DNA of 12,132 nucleotides from Candidatus Borrarchaeota archaeon (GCA_016840645.1 JAEORY010000074.1:1-12132), one strand, 5' to 3'. Shown: positions 1 to 5,898, numbered from the stretch's first letter. Notes: a model not told the origin generated them from the letters alone. Numbers and translations are program-made.

Positions 1-117
1 ATGGTTAATTTTAAAGGAAGGACGAGTAATGGTGCCTGTACTATAAACTATAGCCACAATGTGACAAGTGTTTATAGTACAGGCACCATTACTCGTCCTT
101 CCTTTAAAATTAACCAT
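1..117. repeat. Perfect 48-bp inverted repeat at the left edge
   Basis: Bases 1-48 are the exact reverse complement of bases 70-117, with a 21-base spacer at 49-69. The left arm begins at base 1, so the repeat may continue beyond the window or base 1 may be a contig end. The repeat lies inside the tail-fibre-like gene. Read on the plus strand, the left arm and spacer give a sensible continuation of that gene (ACTINYSHNVTSV, like the TIRASYNVSSV-type sequence common in tail fibres). Read on the minus strand, the spacer gives an unlike sequence (TCHIVAI). This fits a fold-back join better than a genuine hairpin. The repeat itself is certain; its cause is inferred. Confidence 0.97.
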
Positions 118-468
118 AGCCCTTATCCCTAATTGCGAATAACGCATGGTAGAACCATCTTTTAAAGCATAGTATGATTCATTTGTTTGCTTTGACGGAC
201 ATTCTGTAGCTGTTTTTTGTCTCATGTAAATCATTCCAACCATTCCAGAAGACAAACCAGAAGGATCCTTATTCGAATCTACAGCAATTCCACTATCTTC
301 AACGACAGGCATCTCTGTTTTCTTGTGATGACCATCGTTTGTTGCGCTCTCGTCGAAATAATGGTCATCTTGTATCTCTGTCTCGATATAACTCCAGTTA
401 TTCCTAATTCCAGGCCCATTATCTTTGGCCGTTTTTGTACCATCTGGCACGCTTGCATCCCATGTCAT
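1..468 (-). CDS. Tail-fibre-like structural protein, N-terminal part (runs off the left edge)
   Basis: The frame is open from ATG at 468 to the edge of the window (156 codons) and starts 2 bases after the stop of the adaptor gene, so the two are probably translationally coupled. The protein begins MTWDASVPDGTKTAKDNG, then has a His/Asp-rich stretch (DGHHKKTEMP near residue 46), a segment like the 'GMIYMR...YYALKDGST' parts of phage tail proteins, and AMVNFKG near residue 117. AMVNFKG resembles the A(W/M)VNFNG start of a domain frequent in phage tail fibres. I infer a tail fibre or other receptor-binding or tail structural component; position after the adaptor gene agrees. Residues after about 133, from the inverted-repeat spacer onward (bases 1-69), are probably not the true sequence because the repeat looks like a fold-back join. 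No signal peptide or transmembrane segment is visible. Confidence 0.6.
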   Translation of the reverse strand, partial: MTWDASVPDGTKTAKDNGPGIRNNWSYIETEIQDDHYFDESATNDGHHKKTEMPVVEDSGIAVDSNKDPSGLSSGMVGMIYMRQKTATECPSKQTNESYYALKDGSTMRYSQLGIRAMVNFKGRTSNGACTINTCHIVAIVYSTGTITRPSFKINH

Positions 469-470
469 AT

Positions 471-1175
471 CTAAAACCTCTGAAGTGGTGTTTCTTGCAT
501 AAACTGATTAAATGTTCTTGATTGAATAAGACTCTTATAGTGCTTATACCTCAACTCAACAACCTGGATTCTTTGTGGATCATAACCAAAATCATACATG
601 TAATCCAATGAAGCTCCATAAGCCACATACCGGCCCCAGTAGTTTTCTGGAATTCCTGCATTTGCTGTTTCAGCCTCTATAGTAGATGATGTCGACTCAG
701 TAGTATAATCAGCATTTCTTGCATAACCAAATATTCTGATACGATAAGTATCATCTGGCCTATTTTTAAGAACAAATGCATCGTTATAGAACAAAACATC
801 CTGCGGCTGTGAAGTTGTCACAGTAGTAACGTCTGTATTGAATCCCCATTTATCATAGAAAATTGATGGATCCTGATACCAATTCATCAACTGTTCATCG
901 CAATAGGCTATAGGACCAATGTTTTCGAAAACTATCCCATTTATATCAGCTCCATCACCACTATTGAAATCATACTCCTCAGTATCGGCAATCGTATCAA
1001 ACTCATAAGTTGCGAGGTTCTCAAAATTCTTCGTCTCCTGCGGCATTAGATCCCGCATAAACTCGCCTATGTAGTTCAGTAACTCGACATCGGTACTAAG
1101 AGTATCCGTTTGATTACGCCGAGCTATTACACGACGCATAATCTCTATAACTCTTGAAAATGTAAAATTCGCCAT
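471..1175 (-). CDS. Probable head-tail adaptor/connector protein (234 aa)
   Basis: The ATG overlaps the stop of the upstream gene as TAATG, indicating translational coupling. The protein starts with a helical segment (MANFTFSRVIEIMRRVIARR), continues with LLNYIGEFMRDLMP and the strand-like TYEFDTIADTEEYDF, and ends with a helical C-terminus rich in aromatic and basic residues (YGASLDYMYDFGYDPQRI, LRYKHYKSLIQSR). A helical N-terminus followed by 'F.t.a.t.eYdf' is typical of the small adaptor or head-completion proteins that sit under the portal in podoviruses and siphoviruses (P22 gp4-like or generic phage adaptors). Its place after capsid and decoration-type genes and before a tail-fibre gene fits that role. 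The family assignment is inferred from sequence style and gene order; the existence of the gene is secure. Confidence 0.6.
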   Translation of the reverse strand: MANFTFSRVIEIMRRVIARRNQTDTLSTDVELLNYIGEFMRDLMPQETKNFENLATYEFDTIADTEEYDFNSGDGADINGIVFENIGPIAYCDEQLMNWYQDPSIFYDKWGFNTDVTTVTTSQPQDVLFYNDAFVLKNRPDDTYRIRIFGYARNADYTTESTSSTIEAETANAGIPENYWGRYVAYGASLDYMYDFGYDPQRIQVVELRYKHYKSLIQSRTFNQFMQETPLQRF

Positions 1176-1585
1176 TAGTCATCCAAAACTATTTGGAATG
1201 CAAACCTAGGATCTTTATGAGAAAACACCGTCTCACTCTCCCCAGTTACAGCATTCTTATGTTGTCTATATTTAGGTATACCTAATTCTTGATATTGTTT
1301 CACTACAAGTTTTGGTAATTCATAAACTTTTCCATGATAGACTTTCTTTTCAAAGTCAATGAATTCATTTCTAAACTTCAAAGATACTGGATGGGTCATA
1401 CCATCTCGCCTTAAGAATTTAACTTTTATATGCTCGTGCAAATCATCAGGAGCGGGTTTTACTGGCATACCCATTGACCTGGCTTTTTCGTTAAATGCTT
1501 TGTAGTCTTCCAATGTCTTCAGTGGAAGCTTTTTCATCTCTTGAGAAACCTTTTTTCTTCTTTTTTGTTCGGCTGTTAATGGCAT
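1175..1585 (-). CDS. Conserved-looking phage structural-module protein of unknown function (136 aa)
   Basis: The ATG at 1585 has an AGGAGG ribosome binding site 5 bases upstream, and the stop overlaps the next gene as TAATG. The N-terminus is short and very basic (MPLTAEQKRRKKVSQEMKK). A mixed alpha/beta body follows, with IKVKFLRRDGMTHPVSLKFR near residues 53-72 and a C-terminal segment ending FAFQIVLDD. No membrane segment or catalytic motif is visible. I do not recognise the family. Its location between the FCCH-domain genes and the adaptor gene suggests a virion or assembly role, which is only contextual. Confidence 0.75.
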   Translation of the reverse strand: MPLTAEQKRRKKVSQEMKKLPLKTLEDYKAFNEKARSMGMPVKPAPDDLHEHIKVKFLRRDGMTHPVSLKFRNEFIDFEKKVYHGKVYELPKLVVKQYQELGIPKYRQHKNAVTGESETVFSHKDPRFAFQIVLDD

Positions 1586-1681
1586 GATGGCCTCCTTTTT
1601 CTATTAAATGTGATTTATAACTAATTCTATGTTATTTCAGTAATTTTTTTCCTTAACGATCTCCATAAGGAACACATCTGC

Positions 1682-1987
1682 TTACGCTTCATAAAAAACT
1701 CTGTCGGCATCATCGCGATTTGTGCGATTCCACCGGCCACCTGATGTATAGGTGGTAAAATCACTTGCATCTATATCTTCATGGTTATCTGGATCCTGAA
1801 GTTCAAATGTATCTGTAGTTGTGTTGTTGACCCGATATCTACCATTGTTTAACTCTACTGTTCCACCAAGCTGTGTTATCCGGACAATATTGCCATCTGA
1901 TAGTCCATGTGCAGCTGATGTGACGACGGGAGGATTTGCTATCGTGACTCCCGTGATATCGCCTCTTATTTCTGTTACTCCAGACAT
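1682..1987 (-). CDS. Small FCCH-like beta-domain protein (101 aa), paralogue of the upstream gene
   Basis: The start is ATG at 1987, preceded by GAGG five bases upstream; an in-frame TTG at 2023 lies inside a hairpin and is unlikely to be used. Almost the whole protein is one small beta domain with the signature ITGVTIANPPVVTSAAHGLS, then VELNN, F.LQDP and YTSGG.W. This pattern occurs in many phage structural proteins and is often matched to the ubiquitin-activating E1 FCCH fold. It aligns without gaps to residues of about 103-199 of the 233-aa protein upstream (56 of about 97 positions identical by hand count), so the two genes are a tandem duplication. Likely a decoration, fibre or other capsid-surface component; the role is inferred from domain type and position. 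Confidence 0.8.
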   Translation of the reverse strand: MSGVTEIRGDITGVTIANPPVVTSAAHGLSDGNIVRITQLGGTVELNNGRYRVNNTTTDTFELQDPDNHEDIDASDFTTYTSGGRWNRTNRDDADRVFYEA

Positions 1988-2000
1988 GTTAACCTCATAA

Positions 2001-2022
2001 TGGCGGGGACGAATCCCCGCCA
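2001..2022 (-). promoter_or_regulatory. Very stable intercistronic RNA hairpin
   Basis: The minus-strand transcript has perfect 9-bp arms (TGGCGGGGA and TCCCCGCCA) around a TTCG tetraloop. It sits just upstream of the GAGG ribosome binding site of the 101-aa gene. No T-run follows (ATTATGAGG), so it is not a canonical intrinsic terminator on this strand. Likely roles are mRNA stabilisation, processing, or setting relative expression of the two FCCH-domain genes. Structure seen directly; role inferred. Confidence 0.7.
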
Positions 2023-2074
2023 ATAGTTACCGTTTTATTACCAAGGCTTAATCATAAACCATTGATTATCAACA

Positions 2075-2776
2075 TCAACCAATATCTCCCAGATCCTCGA
2101 CTGAACCTGCCTTGAACATCTCAACCACATGTTCGATGTCATTTGTTAGAACTGCTGTTCCAAGTGTAACATCATATGTAACTGCGTCGTAAACGTCCCT
2201 ATCGGCATCTTCTCTACTGAGTAAGTTCCATTGTCCACCAGATGTATAAGCGGTATAGTTAGTACCATCAATAGCTTCTCTTGTTTCAGGATCCTGAAGA
2301 GAGAATGTATTTGTAGCGCTATCTGCCACCCTAAATCTGCGATTATTTAATTCTACCATTCCGACCACGCCAGTAATGCGGATAATATCCCCATCACTAA
2401 GGCCATGAGCAGCATCAGTGATAACAACTGGATTTGCAGCTGTAGCGCCTGTAATGGCACCAACCGCAGATCGAGAAGTAGTTACACCAGCCGCATTAGT
2501 AGTGATAGTAATACCATTCGTTGTCTCAAAAACAAGTGAGGTATTCCCAGTTACACCATTATCTGCAACACTTCTGAATTGCAATGCATCAGCATTGGTC
2601 ATGTCTCGATAGAATTCAGAACGAGAGATATTAGCCGCCGTTCCAAATGCGCTATCAATTCGTGTTACCACAATGTGATCTGGAAGAAATCCAACATCAC
2701 TAATGGTATAAGCAGTAGCACCAGCAATAAGCCGGTACTTCTTTGTCATTGTTTGCCCTAGATATATATCAGACAT
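2075..2776 (-). CDS. Phage structural protein with FCCH-like domain (233 aa)
   Basis: The ATG at 2776 has AGGAGG seven bases upstream and begins 11 bases after the capsid stop codon. Residues 1-100 form a Thr/Ala/Ile-rich beta region (MTKKYRLIAGATAYTISD...). Residues of about 103-185 carry the FCCH-like module (GAITGATAANPVVITDAAHG, SDGDIIRI, VELNNRRFRV, YTSGGQW). The C-terminus is short and acidic (VVEMFKAGSVEDLGDIG). Proteins with this module directly after the capsid gene are commonly virion decoration or minor structural proteins. That is my inference; there is no catalytic motif. The module is repeated as the separate downstream 101-aa gene. Confidence 0.75.
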   Translation of the reverse strand: MSDIYLGQTMTKKYRLIAGATAYTISDVGFLPDHIVVTRIDSAFGTAANISRSEFYRDMTNADALQFRSVADNGVTGNTSLVFETTNGITITTNAAGVTTSRSAVGAITGATAANPVVITDAAHGLSDGDIIRITGVVGMVELNNRRFRVADSATNTFSLQDPETREAIDGTNYTAYTSGGQWNLLSREDADRDVYDAVTYDVTLGTAVLTNDIEHVVEMFKAGSVEDLGDIG

Positions 2777-2787
2777 TATTTACCTCC

Positions 2788-3486
2788 TTATGCCAATGTG
2801 CTTTGTAGGTTAACGCCGAAGTTGTCATCTAGGATAAGTGCTCCAAAGAAAGCTTTAAAACCCATAGTCTGGCGCTGGTTAAGATAGTCTTCTCCTTGAC
2901 CAAGTTCCTTGATAATAATCTCAGCAGCCACTTCATCAATGCCTGAATGGGCATAGAAACCAGAACCGATAAATAGGTTATGGTAAGTAGCCGGAGATGT
3001 TGTAGTATCGACTCCACCTTGAGACGACAATACTATACGAGCCTCGTCTATAGCACCAAATTCAGCCTGAAGAACAGCTGTCTGTCCCGGATACTGGCTA
3101 GTTGGAATGAAAGACTCAAGAGCCTTCCAGTCAGACCTCATATCTGTGTCAGAAAGAACCCAGTAAGACTCGTCTATTGGAGCTGTTCCAAATCGATTAA
3201 CACCTTCAATAACTGGAGCCATCTTCTCAGCATCATTCTGGTAAAGATAATCCAAAGCAAGCTCTGCATCATCTTGTGTTACCTCTGTTGGGGTGTTTCC
3301 GTTCACACCGTTAGAACACTGGATTATAGATGCTGTCGCCGTTAGGGTGTCTCGAGTAACTTTGTCGAGCATCCCCCACATAGCTTGATTCAGGTTGTCA
3401 GCTGTCTCAACAGCTGTATCATCCTCAACAGCAATGATTACTTTGTCACTTAATGCAACTACTTTCAGCTCTGTTACTTTTATGAC
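2788..3486 (-). CDS. Major capsid protein (N4 gp56-type), exon 2 (232 aa)
   Basis: Exon 2 starts at GTC (3486), directly after the predicted intron 3' end, and stops at 2788. Its first residues VIKVTELKVVALSDKVIIA continue exon 1 (...ELQQYG) in frame. The joined protein is 319 aa (87 + 232). The join QQYG-VIKVTEL resembles the 'KQYG.Y..itD' segment of N4 gp56-family major capsid proteins, and MLDKVTRDTLTATASI is the conserved 'lDtltRdvl' helix that follows. Later segments (YWVLSDTDMRSDW, FGAIDEARIVLSSQG, GFKAFFGALIL) fit the rest of an HK97-fold capsid subunit. There is no start codon in the first 35 codons, so the exon depends on splicing for correct expression; the first internal ATG is at 3381. 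Confidence 0.88.
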   Translation of the reverse strand, partial: VIKVTELKVVALSDKVIIAVEDDTAVETADNLNQAMWGMLDKVTRDTLTATASIIQCSNGVNGNTPTEVTQDDAELALDYLYQNDAEKMAPVIEGVNRFGTAPIDESYWVLSDTDMRSDWKALESFIPTSQYPGQTAVLQAEFGAIDEARIVLSSQGGVDTTTSPATYHNLFIGSGFYAHSGIDEVAAEIIIKELGQGEDYLNQRQTMGFKAFFGALILDDNFGVNLQSTLA

Positions 3487-3594
3487 CTAGTTTCCTAGGC
3501 GGGGGCGGTACTTCGACCTCCCCTCTTACGGTTTCCCGCAAGTTCAGACTATCGCTTCAGCCTCTCGGCTGCCCCAAAATTTAGTCGTTGCGGC

Positions 3595-3623
3595 TAGACA
3601 ATTAACAACATCTTTGGTATACT
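3595..3623 (+). promoter_or_regulatory. Sigma70-type promoter for the intron-encoded endonuclease
   Basis: TAGACA (3595-3600) and TATACT (3618-3623) each match the consensus at five of six positions and are separated by exactly 17 bases. Transcription would start near 3629-3631, at or next to the endonuclease ATG. That would give a leaderless message, which agrees with the absence of any Shine-Dalgarno sequence upstream. It fires against the capsid transcript from within the intron. Predicted from sequence only. Confidence 0.6.
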
Positions 3624-3638
3624 TAGTCATATGACTAA
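3623..3638. promoter_or_regulatory. Perfect 16-bp palindrome over the endonuclease start
   Basis: TTAGTCATATGACTAA equals its own reverse complement. It covers the last base of the -10 box, the predicted transcription start and the endonuclease ATG. It could be an operator for a dimeric regulator, including the endonuclease itself, or a terminal 6-bp hairpin of the folded intron. The palindrome is seen; either function is inference. Confidence 0.5.
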
Positions 3639-4056
3639 TACCACTCATGTCAAACATCAAACGAGCGACATTGCGTATCTTGCTGGCATAATTGACGGCG
3701 AAGGGACTTTCAATATCTATAAGTCTCGTTCCCGAAAATATGTTGCTAGAGTCTATGTCGTCAATACCCATTACCCTCTTATAGAGTGGATTTCCAAAAC
3801 ATTCGGCGGTCTTACTTATAGCAGAAAACACCAAAAATGGAAAACTCGTTATGAATGGGTTTATGAAAAAGCTGGAATTATTGACTTGTGTCAAATGTTG
3901 CTTCCTCACCTTAAAATCAAGAATGAACAAGCTGAAATCATGATAAAATTTAGACAGACCATCGACAAAAAGAGAAATCGTATTTCTCCCGAACTCCTCT
4001 CGCTTCGTGAATCCTTTTATCTTCAGCTCAAACATCTTAATTCTCGTTCTTGTTAA
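3631..4056 (+). CDS. LAGLIDADG homing endonuclease, antisense inside the capsid intron (141 aa)
   Basis: Residues 17-25 are LAGIIDGEG, a clear LAGLIDADG motif with Glu24 as the expected metal-binding acid. Residues of about 28-90 have the following beta-strand pattern of the family (VARVYVVNTHYPLIEWISKT, FGGLTYSRK, TRYEWVY). A C-terminal helix follows. Only one motif is present, so the enzyme should act as a homodimer, as single-motif members do. The expected role is a double-strand cut at the intronless capsid allele, leading to intron homing. The gene lies entirely within the group I intron but on the strand opposite to it. There is no ribosome binding site; a good promoter ends at 3623, pointing to leaderless translation. 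The reverse-strand open frame over the same bases is its shadow. Confidence 0.87.
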   Translation: MTNTTHVKHQTSDIAYLAGIIDGEGTFNIYKSRSRKYVARVYVVNTHYPLIEWISKTFGGLTYSRKHQKWKTRYEWVYEKAGIIDLCQMLLPHLKIKNEQAEIMIKFRQTIDKKRNRISPELLSLRESFYLQLKHLNSRSC

Positions 4057-4142
4057 TCCCTTGCCTCTGGTTACCATAGGTTTCCCATTAGGCTTCCCAA
4101 GTAATTATTCAGGGTTTTACTACGGCAAAGTTATGCTGCGAT

Positions 4143-4403
4143 ACCGTACTGCTGCAATTCAACTTCAACATCAAAGTTATATACTTGATCAAAAGCCGGT
4201 GATACCCCTTCAGTTAATACAACAGGATCAGAATCAAGGTTCTCTTGACGTCTAAACGCTAGTCGTGTTGTATTTTTTTGTGGCATCATACGAACTTGGC
4301 CAAAGTTATTAAAAATAAACCGAGGCTTCGCTCTTTTTAGGAGTCGTCGGTGAAAAAACTTGTCAACGACTGTCCCATAAGTGCTGGTTGTTGTTACGCC
4401 CAT
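4143..4403 (-). CDS. Major capsid protein (N4 gp56-type), exon 1 (87 aa)
   Basis: The ATG at 4403 has AAGGAG eight bases upstream; a TTG directly before it is an alternative. Residues 6-50 (STYGTVVDKFFHRRLLKRAK, PRFIFNNFGQVRMMP, TTRLAFRR) match the N-terminal pattern of N4 gp56-family capsid proteins: '..f..r.LL.ra.p.lv...fgq...iPk..g.ti.frr'. TEGVSP near 66-71 is the conserved turn that follows. The exon ends ELQQYG at the 5' splice site of the group I intron. Without splicing, translation reads three more codons (IAA) and stops at 4131, giving a truncated 90-aa product. It follows a scaffold gene, the usual order for capsid assembly. Confidence 0.88.
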
Positions 4404-4415
4404 CAAAAAATCTCC

Positions 4416-5057
4416 TTATCTGATTTTTCGTTTTTGGCTAACCCTCCATTCATCAAGCTCCTGATCAGACATTGTCATAATCCTATCAGCTATTGATAGT
4501 TTATTAGTCTTTGCCATAGATTGTGGCGATTTAGGCGTATTAGTACGATCTATTGGCGGTGCTGCCACCGGCTTCTTTGGTTTAAACATCTCTAATACCT
4601 GCGCTGCTCGTTGCAATCTATTTGGGGCTTGGGCAATGGAATCGGCAAGCCACTTATTGCCTGGATTTTCTAAAACCTCAGGCAATTCTGTTTTTATTCT
4701 TTCAACGATATCAGGATTGTTCTCCATATATGACTCTTCTAGAATAGATCTTTTCCATTCGTTTAGAGCCTGAGCCTGTTGACCGACCGTTAGCAAATCA
4801 TCGCTATTGTCTGGTTCTGGCTCTTTCTGCTGTTGCATCTGGGACATCTGCTGTTCAAGCCATCGTGCCCTTTCTTCAGCTTCTTGCCGTTTTCTTCTCT
4901 CGGCAATCTGTGCAGAAACTGGAACAAACTCCTCTTTCTTTTCTTCTTTTTCCTGCTGTGTTTCTTGTTCGAGGTTCTCTTCTGCATTAGCATGCTCAAG
5001 AACCTCATCAACAACTTCTTCAGCAGTTTCTTGTTCCTCGGCCACGGTATCCGTCAT
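4416..5057 (-). CDS. Capsid scaffolding protein (213 aa)
   Basis: The start is ATG at 5057, with AAGGA six bases upstream. An in-frame GTG at 5123 would add a GC-rich leader and lacks a good ribosome binding site. Residues 2-50 are strongly acidic (TVAEEQETAEEVVDEVLE). They are followed by a charged coiled coil (about 52-80: IAERRKRQEAEERARWLEQQ, MSQMQQQKEPEPD), a helical middle, and a basic C-terminus (DEWRVSQKRKIR). Acidic and coiled-coil sequence with a short basic tail, directly upstream of the capsid gene, is the standard profile of phage scaffolds, whose basic end binds capsid subunits during procapsid assembly. Assignment rests on composition and position, not a catalytic motif. Confidence 0.75.
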   Translation of the reverse strand: MTDTVAEEQETAEEVVDEVLEHANAEENLEQETQQEKEEKKEEFVPVSAQIAERRKRQEAEERARWLEQQMSQMQQQKEPEPDNSDDLLTVGQQAQALNEWKRSILEESYMENNPDIVERIKTELPEVLENPGNKWLADSIAQAPNRLQRAAQVLEMFKPKKPVAAPPIDRTNTPKSPQSMAKTNKLSIADRIMTMSDQELDEWRVSQKRKIR

Positions 5058-5122
5058 ATTTATCCTTTCGCCCGTTATGCTCGGCGGCAGCTTTCCCGTG
5101 TCACGCCCGTAAGTCGGCGACA
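5058..5122 (-). promoter_or_regulatory. GC-rich structured leader of the scaffold gene
   Basis: This 65-base gap is much richer in GC than its surroundings. On the minus strand GTGTC pairs with GACAC (extended by a G-U and a C-G pair), and GCC/GGGC repeats could form a competing stem. The ribosome binding site AAGGA lies just after it. It may tune translation of the scaffold, which is needed in high copy, but no terminator T-run is present. Role inferred. Confidence 0.3.
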
Positions 5123-5488
5123 CTATTTTACTTGGGTTAGAGCTCCTCGCTCTTTTGCCCTCTTAATACCTTCGACATTGAAGAATGTTTTCTTATTGTC
5201 GTCTACTGTCCAAATCCACTCTTTAAAGCCTTTTTTGTTATCTACAACAAAGACAATCTGTCTTGCCCATCGAACAGGAAGCTCATAAGAGGAATTCCAT
5301 TTTCCACGAATGATTTTACTGTTAACCTTGTCGTCATTTTCATGATAAGACACAAAATAGGGCCTATCACGATACTGATTATCATTAACCACCTTTTCAA
5401 GTGATTTATTAAATTCATCAGCCATCGATTCCTTATGTTCCCGAACATAACGATCGGGTAAAATAAGATTAGAGTGTCCCTTTACCAC
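5123..5488 (-). CDS. Unknown head-module protein (up to 121 aa)
   Basis: The start is uncertain. GTG at 5488 overlaps the upstream gene by 20 bases and has only a weak purine-rich site. ATG at 5425 (MADEFNKSLEKVV, 100 aa) has AAGGA four bases upstream. The sequence NLILPDRYVREHKE between the two looks protein-like, so the longer form is kept. The body is charged with several aromatics (YRDRPYFVSYHENDD, VRWARQIVFVV, GFKEWIWTVDD). It shows no recognisable catalytic motif or membrane segment. It sits between portal and scaffold; I do not recognise the family. Confidence 0.65.
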   Translation of the reverse strand: MVKGHSNLILPDRYVREHKESMADEFNKSLEKVVNDNQYRDRPYFVSYHENDDKVNSKIIRGKWNSSYELPVRWARQIVFVVDNKKGFKEWIWTVDDNKKTFFNVEGIKRAKERGALTQVK

Positions 5489-5711
5489 GTCCAGACTCTC
5501 TTTTTGAATATTCCTGCTTTACCATAGATCGAGCTTTTGAAGCATCAGGTTGCACCATAATGCCACCATCAAATCCACCTCTTTCTGGCTTTGGAGCAGG
5601 ATTTTTCAGCTTAACAGAGTTAACGCCGCGACCCATCCCTGGAGATTTCATGGGGCCATAGCCCTTTCCACCCATAGGATCTTTGTCGCTATAATTTCTG
5701 TTTCTGACCAT
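5469..5711 (-). CDS. Small Gly/Met/Lys-rich protein (80 aa), function unknown
   Basis: The start is ATG at 5711 (MVRNRNYSDKD), with AGGAG seven bases upstream; an in-frame ATG at 5753 would overlap the preceding gene and has no comparable site. The middle is low-complexity and probably disordered (PMGGKGYGPMKSPGMGRG), followed by PAPKPERGGFDGG and a basic tail (SKRESGRGKGTL). Such short basic disordered proteins are common between portal and scaffold genes of podo-like phages. No function can be assigned. Confidence 0.65.
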   Translation of the reverse strand: MVRNRNYSDKDPMGGKGYGPMKSPGMGRGVNSVKLKNPAPKPERGGFDGGIMVQPDASKARSMVKQEYSKRESGRGKGTL

Positions 5712-5721
5712 TTCTAGTCTC

Positions 5722-5898
5722 CTATTTTTTCTTTTTCTTGATAAGAAGGCCATTTTTGCCCCCTTTCTGCTTTAAAACCCCTTTGGATTTTAAAATTGCT
5801 ATCGCTCGGCTTTTTGCAACTTTTGCCGACTTCATAACCTTTTTGATTGTACTTTCTTCACGAGAATCATTATCACTATATTTCTTTTTGCTCGGCAT
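5722..5898 (-). CDS. Very basic lysine-rich small protein (58 aa), function unknown
   Basis: The start is ATG at 5898 with GGTGA upstream; it overlaps the portal end by 23 bases in another frame, and a GTG at 5907 is possible. The sequence MPSKKKYSDNDSREE is followed by a lysine-rich helix (STIKKVMKSAKVAKSRAIAI) and ends in an uninterrupted lysine run (LLIKKKKK). It could be a nucleic-acid-binding or head-packaged protein, judged on charge alone. The coding call rests on start context and tight packing. Confidence 0.55.
   Translation of the reverse strand: MPSKKKYSDNDSREESTIKKVMKSAKVAKSRAIAILKSKGVLKQKGGKNGLLIKKKKK

Larger units (their letters stand above)
3487..4142 (-). ncRNA. Group I self-splicing intron in the major capsid gene (656 nt)
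   Basis: Read on the minus strand, exon 1 ends TACGGT, which pairs with the internal guide GCCGTA a few bases into the intron: five Watson-Crick pairs plus the hallmark U-G wobble at the 5' splice site (P1). Near the 3' end are GACTA and TAGTC (P7) flanking a P8 hairpin (CAGCC-GAGA-GGCTG), in the R/S-like context CAACGACTAAA ... GATAGTCTGAAC. A P9-type hairpin CGG-GAAA-CCG and a terminal CCTAG-GAAA-CTAGG hairpin follow. The intron would end in G (3487). With these borders both exons join in frame. The 5' third carries a plausible P4-P6 region (around 4064-4112), which I could not fold with certainty. An endonuclease gene lies inside on the opposite strand. Confidence 0.88.

Noticed and set aside
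1..117. A protelomerase-type telomere or a recombinase-driven invertible switch.
   Set aside because: The repeat lies inside a coding sequence, the spacer is only 21 bases, no recombinase or protelomerase gene is present, and the protein reading favours a fold-back join.
217..474. An 85-codon plus-strand open frame opposite the tail-fibre-like gene.
   Set aside because: No ribosome binding site, Cys- and Ile-rich shadow composition, and it runs against a well-supported minus-strand gene.
1637..1676. An inverted repeat (TTCCTTA / TAAGGAA) beside a homopolymer run, considered as a terminator of the 101-aa gene.
   Set aside because: On the minus transcript the stem is followed by A, not T, and it lies upstream of further co-directional genes.
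2001..2022. The hairpin as an intrinsic terminator.
   Set aside because: No T-run follows on either strand.
3544..4077. A 177-codon minus-strand open frame across the intron, in the capsid sense direction.
   Set aside because: It is the antisense shadow of the LAGLIDADG gene. It shows no recognisable motif, while the plus-strand frame has a clear LAGLIDADG motif, a promoter and family-like sequence.
4807..5288. Two plus-strand open frames (101 and 151 codons) opposite the scaffold gene.
   Set aside because: Their Ser/Cys/Phe-rich sequence is what the Glu/Gln/Lys-rich scaffold codons give on the reverse strand.
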